Shown here: positions 7,712 through 10,963 of the stretch, piece by piece | Numbering within the stretch: the first letter of the stretch is position 1 | Layout: each line of letters starts with the position of its first letter | Source of the DNA: JAKLQJ01 sp964534135 | GTDB taxonomy: Bacteria; Elusimicrobiota; Elusimicrobia; Elusimicrobiales; UBA9959 | Direction of reading: 5' to 3' | NCBI GenBank assembly: GCA_964534135.1 | Contig: CAZHQC010000081.1 | Location: 1-10,963 of the forward strand | Length of the DNA stretch: 10,963 bases | The notes under the pieces: model-generated | Seen by the model: the letters and a program-made list of their open reading frames with translations, nothing else | Databases searched by the model: none | Told to the model about the DNA's origin: nothing | Made by a program: the position numbers and the translations under genes

Positions 7712-7718
7712 TGTTTTT

Positions 7719-7793
7719 TCTGTTTGTGCCTTAGTGCCTCTGTGCTTTTACTTAAATCTTGAAAAGTCTTTAACTATGTATTTTTTGAAACGC
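7719..7793 (-). repeat. Duplicated 3' flank, copy 2 (after the upstream paralog)
   Basis: It contains GTGCCTTAGTGCCTCTGT and then the C-terminal codons of the upstream paralog, matching 7161-7235 with a few substitutions and small indels. Confidence 0.75.
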
Positions 7794-8212
7794 TCATAAA
7801 CATATTCTTCGCGCTTACCGGTTGTTTTATTTTTGCGTTTTCCCGTAAGCTCAATGGTTCTTCTGGCAATGTTTTTGCCCCGCTTGTTTTGTTTTGAATG
7901 TTTTATAAATTCCGCGGATGACATAAGCCAAATAATATTTAATTTTTCGGAATAGAAAATATAAAAATAATTTTTTTGGGCTTTATGTGGAATATTTCCG
8001 AAAAGACCGCTATAACCCGTGACGATTGTTTTGGAGCTGGCTTTAATTTGAATTTCAATAAATGTTCCGTTGGATTTCTTTACGACTAAATCGGTTCCGT
8101 GATAATCTATTAAAGGCTCGTAAACATCAAGCCCTTCTTGCAGCATTAAACCAAGAAGCCCATATTCAATTCTTTTTCCAAAGCCCGCTATATTCCTGGA
8201 GTTCATTGTCAT
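7748..8212 (-). CDS. PD-(D/E)XK nuclease-like protein, first copy (154 aa)
   Basis: First gene of the - strand unit. From the chosen start, E16, D41 in GTDLVVKK and E53-x-Q55-x-K57 in FIEIQIKASSK give the same candidate active site as the 173-aa paralog, without the insertion. The frame is open to a TTG at 8227, but the ATG at 8212 is preferred: GGGG lies 9 nt before it and the start aligns with the paralog. No partner domain or membrane segment is visible. A role in restriction, repair or mobile-element defence is possible; the sequence cannot decide. It has a promoter at 8277-8305 and could share a transcript with cas9. Confidence 0.75.
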   Translation of the reverse strand: MTMNSRNIAGFGKRIEYGLLGLMLQEGLDVYEPLIDYHGTDLVVKKSNGTFIEIQIKASSKTIVTGYSGLFGNIPHKAQKNYFYIFYSEKLNIIWLMSSAEFIKHSKQNKRGKNIARRTIELTGKRKNKTTGKREEYVYERFKKYIVKDFSRFK

Positions 8213-8276
8213 TTTTTGTAGCCCCAACTATATACGATCACCTCATCGTGCAAACACACTTATATCTCTATTTACA

Positions 8277-8305
8277 ATATTAAAATTAAATAACTTGTAA
8301 GTCAA
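8277..8305 (-). promoter_or_regulatory. Sigma-70 type promoter of the nuclease-like/cas9 transcription unit
   Basis: On the - strand TTGACT (8300-8305) and TAATAT (8277-8282) are 17 nt apart, upstream of the 154-aa gene. The 5' leader, about 55-60 nt long, contains an inverted repeat ACGAT (8234-8238)/ATCGT (8245-8249) that could be an operator or RNA hairpin. Confidence 0.55.
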
Positions 8306-8605
8306 TGACGAACTTGCAACATAACTAAATTGTCAGATTTAAAGTTATTTTTTCCATTTTTTTTGTTTCCCCCCGCTTCTTTATACAATATATCAAATTC
8401 TTTGGATATTTCCCTTGTTTGAACTATAAGGAATTTCATTATGTCGGTCTGGGGGTTATTCAGATTTATCTTAAATACAAGTCAAAAAGGCACCTGTTAC
8501 CTTTTTAATCATTTCATCGGACATTTCCTTATTATAAAGACCTACCTTGAGGGTGGGATTCAATTCTACAGGTGGGCCTATCTCCCTAATAAAAACCTTA
8601 AACAA
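8302..8605 (-). pseudogene. Frameshifted remnant of an unrecognised gene
   Basis: Two adjacent - strand frames look like consecutive parts of one protein. Frame one runs IREIGPPVELNPTLKVGLYN, then KEMSDEMIKKVTGAFL, and stops at 8471-8473. Frame two resumes with LVFKINLNNPQTDIMKFLIV, then QTREISKEFDILYKEAGG, and stops at 8302-8304 (59 codons after the preceding TGA). Neither has a clear start with SD; the ATG at 8524 has AAGGA too close to it. A small indel near 8474-8485 would join them. A related fragment of 16 codons occurs at 9568-9621. The family is not recognised, and the upstream part, if any, is lost in the structured element beginning at 8622. Confidence 0.5.
8385..8418 (-). repeat. 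Direct repeat shared with 9588-9621, copy 1
   Basis: Sixteen identical bases (ACAATATATCAAATTC) and a partly matching continuation to the shared ATTTCCCT recur at 9588-9621. On the - strand both encode REI-x2-EFDIL, so this is protein-level homology between two gene remnants rather than a site repeat. Confidence 0.6.
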
Positions 8606-8621
8606 AAAAACAAAGCTAAAA

Positions 8622-8869
8622 AAAGCCTGTGAGTTACTAGGGAGCGATTTCTGAGGTTTAGCCTTGCGCGCAAGGTTTATGAGGGGATTTCTCTGAAACG
8701 GCGAGGATGTCTGAGTTAAAAAACTTTGCTTTTTTCACGAGTTCCGCAGCCGCCGAATAAATTGAAGTGAGCAACGGCGTTTTCGAACTATGTTATACCG
8801 CATCAAAACCTATGGTTATTACGGCGGTAAAAACCTCATCATGAGCGATTCTGCAAACTCACAGGCTTT
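8622..8869 (+). other. 248-nt structured element with 14-bp terminal inverted repeats
   Basis: AAAGCCTGTGAGTT (8622-8635) and AACTCACAGGCTTT (8856-8869) are perfect inverted repeats. Inside, TGAGGTTT (8652-8659) pairs with AAACCTCA (8831-8838); CCTTGCGCGCAAGG (8662-8675) is a perfect palindrome; AGTTC/GAACT (8740-8744/8785-8789) encloses CGCCG/CGGCG (8751-8755/8775-8779); TACCGC/GCGGTA (8796-8801/8824-8829) encloses AACC-TAT-GGTT. The helices nest without conflict, giving a multibranched fold. A motif like GAGCGATTTCTGA occurs four times (8642, 8681, 8703, 8843). No ORF is convincing. It may be a structured RNA or a non-autonomous mobile element. Confidence 0.55.
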
Positions 8870-8930
8870 AAATCATGCCTGATGGTAAACTTGCTGGCAG
8901 GACCGCTAACAATTATAACACAGTAAAACT

Positions 8931-8964
8931 TTGACATTTCCCTACAGGCGGCATATAATGCCGC
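8931..8964 (+). promoter_or_regulatory. Consensus promoter with operator-like palindrome over the -10 box
   Basis: TTGACA (8931-8936) and TATAAT (8954-8959) are both perfect sigma-70 hexamers at 17-nt spacing. The -10 lies within the perfect 17-nt palindrome GCGGCAT-ATA-ATGCCGC (8948-8964). A dimeric repressor binding there would block RNA polymerase. The only reading unit downstream is the 32-codon ORF at 9031. Confidence 0.75.
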
Positions 8965-9010
8965 GGCTACAATTTATTGAATAATTATTGATTGATTATT
9001 GTTTTATTTC

Positions 9011-9072
9011 AACCCCGCAGGAGTCCTTAGATGGCACGCAACCAAGATGTTTCCGCAGCCACCTACGGGGTT
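9011..9072 (+). promoter_or_regulatory. RNA hairpin covering the RBS and start codon of the small ORF
   Basis: AACCCCGCAGG (9011-9021) pairs with CCTACGGGGTT (9062-9072) with one mismatch, and TGGC (9032-9035) pairs with GCCA (9058-9061), stacked directly on it. The AGGAG ribosome binding site (9019-9023) and the UG of the start codon are partly inside these helices, so translation could be controlled by opening the structure. Confidence 0.45.
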
Positions 9073-9129
9073 ATAAATATATTATTCTTTTTTTCTTCGG
9101 AACAACCTGAGTCTTTATATGATATCTAA
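9031..9129 (+). CDS. Small ORF of unknown function (32 aa)
   Basis: The ORF starts with ATG 7 nt after AGGAG (9019-9023), itself behind a consensus promoter at 8931-8959, and ends with TAA overlapping the end of arfB tail to tail. The peptide begins MARNQDVSAATYGVINI, followed by a short phenylalanine-rich stretch and an acidic tail. I do not recognise it. Expression signals are better than those of any other gene here, but the length would also suit a leader peptide or the 5' stump of a gene cut by the neighbouring acquisition. Without homologs its coding status is uncertain. Confidence 0.4.
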   Translation: MARNQDVSAATYGVINILFFFSSEQPESLYDI

Positions 9130-9539
9130 GAATCCGTTTCGCGCCGGGTCCGCTTCACGTCGGACCTGCGTTTTTTGCTTTCAAGGCGGCGCTGCCTCGA
9201 GCCGTAAGAGGGTTTTGTCGGCGTCCTGCGTTTAGGAGGGCGCGCCGCGCGCTCCACTAGCTCGCATAACCTTTCACGCGCCGCCCGCCGGTTCTGCTCC
9301 TGCGTCCTGTGTTCGCTGGCGATGATCAGTATGTCCCCGTCCGTGGTAAGCTTCGCGCCGGCCAAAAGTTTCAACCGTTCCTGTGTTGCCCGGGACAAGC
9401 CGGACAAGCGGAGGAAAAAGCGGAGCTGCACCGCGGTGGCGACTTTATTTACGTTCTGTCCTCCATGCCCACCAGCCCTGATGAATTTTTCTTCAAAAGA
9501 GCCAGGAACTGGGGGAAAATTGGATTTATCTTCAGTCAT
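9126..9539 (-). CDS. arfB: ArfB/YaeJ-type peptidyl-tRNA hydrolase (ribosome rescue)
   Basis: Class-I-release-factor-like hydrolase that frees ribosomes stalled at the 3' end of non-stop mRNAs. The 137-aa length matches the family (about 140). The catalytic motif GGHGGQNVNKV has the GGQ at residues 26-28, followed by TAVQLRF, as in YaeJ. The C-terminal third (about 100-137) is a strongly basic arginine/lysine tail, which in E. coli ArfB enters the empty mRNA channel. There is no codon-recognition domain, so it is not RF1 or RF2. Hand counting over 9121-9240 gives 70 G+C of 120, far above the flanking genes, so recent horizontal acquisition is likely. No SD is visible; TATAAC lies 2 nt before the ATG. 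Confidence 0.88.
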   Translation of the reverse strand: MTEDKSNFPPVPGSFEEKFIRAGGHGGQNVNKVATAVQLRFFLRLSGLSRATQERLKLLAGAKLTTDGDILIIASEHRTQEQNRRAARERLCELVERAARPPKRRTPTKPSYGSRQRRLESKKRRSDVKRTRRETDS

Positions 9540-9567
9540 AAGTTATACACATAGCTTTATTTCTTGA

Positions 9568-9621
9568 TTATCTCAGCTTCCTTAAAAACAATATATCAAA
9601 TTCATCGGGGATTTCCCTATG
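9568..9621 (-). pseudogene. Short remnant related to the 8302-8605 pseudogene
   Basis: On the - strand the frame HREIPDEFDILFLRKLR ends at TAA (9568-9570), just after an in-frame TGA. REI-x2-EFDIL is shared with the remnant at 8302-8605, and so is the DNA (16 identical bases plus a diverged continuation). This is only a scrap of a second copy. Confidence 0.4.
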
Positions 9622-9639
9622 TCAGCTGAAAATATTGCC

Positions 9640-9670
9640 AAATATATTGAAGTCGGACTTCACTATATTT
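9640..9670. promoter_or_regulatory. Intergenic hairpin/palindrome between divergent arfB and the ATPase gene
   Basis: AAATATA (9640-9646) pairs with TATATTT (9664-9670) and GAAGT (9649-9653) with ACTTC (9657-9661), separated by a 2x2 mismatch and a CGG loop. No T-run follows closely on either strand, so an operator or a structural element is more likely than a terminator. Function unknown. Confidence 0.4.
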
Positions 9671-9737
9671 AGGTAAAATCACTTTTTTATATTCATTTTG
9701 CATACCTTATTTTTTAACCAAAGTTTAAATTCAACAC

Positions 9738-9766
9738 TTGCCAAAACACAAGAAATGCCCTATAAT
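9738..9766 (+). promoter_or_regulatory. Promoter of the AAA_14/DUF4143 ATPase gene
   Basis: TTGCCA (9738-9743) and TATAAT (9761-9766) are 17 nt apart. Transcription should start near 9773, three bases before the ATG at 9776, making the mRNA nearly leaderless. The promoter lies inside the longer possible ORF beginning at 9698, which argues against that upstream start. Confidence 0.75.
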
Positions 9767-9775
9767 ATGGATACC

Positions 9776-10906
9776 ATGCTACCCAGATTAATAAAAAAAC
9801 AGATACTATCTTATCTTAGACCGGGCAGAGTAGTGGCAATTCTCGGAGCAAGAAGAACAGGCAAAACCGTTCTCCTGGAACAAATAAAAAAAGATTTGCC
9901 AAATAAAAAAATCCTTATGGTAACAGGAGATAATCTTGATGTGGCCGAAATATTGGCTTCCCAACGCCTTTCCGTTCTGGAAAAACTTGTTGAGGGTTAT
10001 GACACTCTTTTTGTAGATGAAGCGCAAAATGTTCCAAATATAGGAAAAAGCCTTAAACTCCTTGCCGATTCCAAGTTGAAAATTTCAATAATGGTTTCAG
10101 GCTCATCATCATTTGACCTAAAAAACAAAATAGGCGAACCGCTTACCGGTCGAATATATTTCTTCCATCTTTATCCGCTGTCCCAGATTGAACTAAAAGA
10201 AACTGAAGATTTTTTAAAAACAAAAGCGATTCTAAATGACAAATTGATTTACGGACTTTATCCCCAAGTTTTTACCGCCAAAACATCCGAGAGAAAACGC
10301 AAAGAATTGGAATCTATTCGCGATACATATCTTTTAAAAGATATCCTGACATTGGACAATCTTAAAGATTCACTTTTTGTCTTAAAACTCCTGCGGCTTA
10401 TAGCTTTTCAAATCGGAAATGACATTTCGTATTCCGAATTAGCCGTTAATCTAAATGTTAATAAAAAAACAGTCATTCGTTATCTGGAACTCCTTGAAAA
10501 AACTTATATCCTTTTCTCTCTCAGAGGCTTCCGCAGAAACTTAAGAAAAGAATACACCCAAACACCCAGATATTATTTCTGGGATAACGGCATACGCAAT
10601 GTTATTATTTCAAACTTTAACGCACCCGCCCTGCGCGATGATATTGGAAAATTATGGGAAAACTACTGTATTGTTGAGCGAATAAAAAAACTGAACTATA
10701 AAAAAATATCGCATAATAAATATTTTTGGCGGACATATGATCAAAAAGAAATAGATTTTGTAGAAGAACGCTCCGGTCGCTTACTCGGATATGAATTCAA
10801 ATGGGGAGCGAACAAATCCCGTTCTCCGAAAGATTTCCTTAAAACTTACGCGAATTCAAAATATTCAGTTATAAACAAAGATAATTATTTGGATTTTATC
10901 ACCTAA
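9776..10906 (+). CDS. AAA_14 / DUF4143 family ATPase (376 aa)
   Basis: P-loop ATPase of the AAA_14 type with a C-terminal DUF4143 domain. Counting from the chosen start, Walker A GARRTGKT is at 24-31, Walker B TLFVDEAQ at 77-84 and a sensor-like SGSSSF at about 108-113. A winged-helix-like stretch (YSELAVNLNVNKKTVIRYLE) lies at about 219-238. EIDFVEERSG...GYEFKWG (about 325-344) gives the EID...E-x-K pattern of a PD-(D/E)XK fold in DUF4143. The cellular role of this widespread family is poorly known; DNA-related or toxin-antitoxin-like roles have been proposed. An in-frame ATG at 9698 would add 26 residues but lies upstream of the promoter. The gene ends just 10 nt from the right IS110 hairpin. 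Confidence 0.9.
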   Translation: MLPRLIKKQILSYLRPGRVVAILGARRTGKTVLLEQIKKDLPNKKILMVTGDNLDVAEILASQRLSVLEKLVEGYDTLFVDEAQNVPNIGKSLKLLADSKLKISIMVSGSSSFDLKNKIGEPLTGRIYFFHLYPLSQIELKETEDFLKTKAILNDKLIYGLYPQVFTAKTSERKRKELESIRDTYLLKDILTLDNLKDSLFVLKLLRLIAFQIGNDISYSELAVNLNVNKKTVIRYLELLEKTYILFSLRGFRRNLRKEYTQTPRYYFWDNGIRNVIISNFNAPALRDDIGKLWENYCIVERIKKLNYKKISHNKYFWRTYDQKEIDFVEERSGRLLGYEFKWGANKSRSPKDFLKTYANSKYSVINKDNYLDFIT

Positions 10907-10916
10907 TTATAAAACC

Positions 10917-10936
10917 CACAGCAACTGTGTTGTCAA
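10917..10936 (-). repeat. Hairpin at the transposase stop codon, copy 2 (right IS110 end, inverted)
   Basis: On the - strand the sequence is TTGACAACACAGTTGCTGTG, identical to 140-159 at 18 of 20 positions. The two changes (T to C, A to G) face each other in the stem, so CATAG/CTATG becomes CACAG/CTGTG with pairing kept. Confidence 0.65.
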
Positions 10937-10962
10937 ACTGTAGTTACAGCTTTCTTTTTTGA
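10933..10962 (-). CDS. Probable IS110-family transposase, last nine codons
   Basis: The - strand frame entering from the right edge reads SKKKAVTTV and stops at TGA (10933-10935), which lies within the same TTGACAAC motif that contains the stop of the left IS110 transposase. The peptide is too short to classify by itself; assignment depends on the shared stop-codon hairpin. Confidence 0.45.
   Translation of the reverse strand, partial: SKKKAVTTV
10938..10960 (+). terminator. Weak terminator after the ATPase gene
   Basis: CTGT-AGTT-ACAG (10938-10949) is followed by CTTTCTTTTTT. The stem is short, so termination would be inefficient. It overlaps the 3' codons of the opposing IS110 ORF. Confidence 0.3.
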
Positions 10963-10963
10963 A

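Noticed and set aside
8441..8632. 63-codon + strand ORF with a possible AAGGA before its ATG
   Set aside because: It overlaps two - strand frames that look more protein-like and runs into the inverted repeat of the structured element; its composition is unremarkable.
9011..9072. tRNA-like closing stem (AACCCCG/CGGGGTT)
   Set aside because: There is no T-arm GTTC, no anticodon arm and no 3' CCA context. The fold is better read as a stem over the small ORF start.
9309..9567. Two 81-codon + strand ORFs opposite arfB
   Set aside because: arfB has clear family motifs; these are GC-rich antisense shadows.
9619..9672. 17-codon + strand ORF beginning MSAENIAKYIEVGLHYI
   Set aside because: It is too short, has no good SD, and covers the intergenic palindrome and a gene remnant. 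Possibly a gene stump but not supportable.

Overview
The window comes from an AT-rich, probably uncultured bacterium and holds a complete type II-C CRISPR-Cas locus in an accessory region bounded by IS110-family transposase ends. The lineage cannot be fixed from sequence alone. A candidate-phylum bacterium (CPR, Elusimicrobia or Omnitrophica-like) is only a guess, based on low GC, the AAA_14/DUF4143 ATPase, scattered palindromic elements and gene remnants. UGA serves as a normal stop codon (end of cas9 and of the IS110 ORF), so the UGA-glycine code is excluded.

Layout. Positions 3-143 are the 3' end of an IS110-family transposase on the + strand. Positions 160-380 carry no gene. Positions 381-2198 are a CRISPR array of 28 repeats (36 nt) and 27 spacers (all 30 nt). 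A tracrRNA gene follows at about 2263-2347, on the same strand, recognised by its anti-repeat, AAGG-type nexus and terminator hairpin. Converging on it from the - strand is the operon cas9 (1149 aa) - cas1 - cas2, with 11-nt overlaps at both junctions. A strong hairpin at 2348-2394 separates the two transcription units and is itself made of the last codons of cas2. Upstream of cas9 on the same strand lie two tandem paralogous PD-(D/E)XK nuclease-like genes with a recognisable promoter.

Positions 8300-9130 hold a frameshifted gene remnant, a 248-nt element with a 14-bp closing stem and several internal hairpins, and a consensus TTGACA-17-TATAAT promoter whose -10 box sits in a perfect palindrome. 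That promoter reads into a 32-codon ORF with a partly sequestered ribosome binding site. Next is a GC-rich arfB-type peptidyl-tRNA hydrolase gene (- strand), probably acquired by transfer. An AAA_14/DUF4143 ATPase (+ strand) with an almost leaderless start follows. The last 30 bases are the 3' end of a second IS110-type ORF, on the - strand. It carries the same hairpin found after the first one, with compensatory base changes.

How it works together. Array and tracrRNA are on one strand, so crRNA:tracrRNA duplexes can form from one long transcript or from separate promoters. Cas9 would use them for interference, while Cas1-Cas2 (no Csn2, no Cas4) insert new spacers. The degenerate repeat is at the array end far from cas, which suggests that new spacers enter next to the tracrRNA/cas side. 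The two PD-(D/E)XK genes are the main unexplained companions of the locus.
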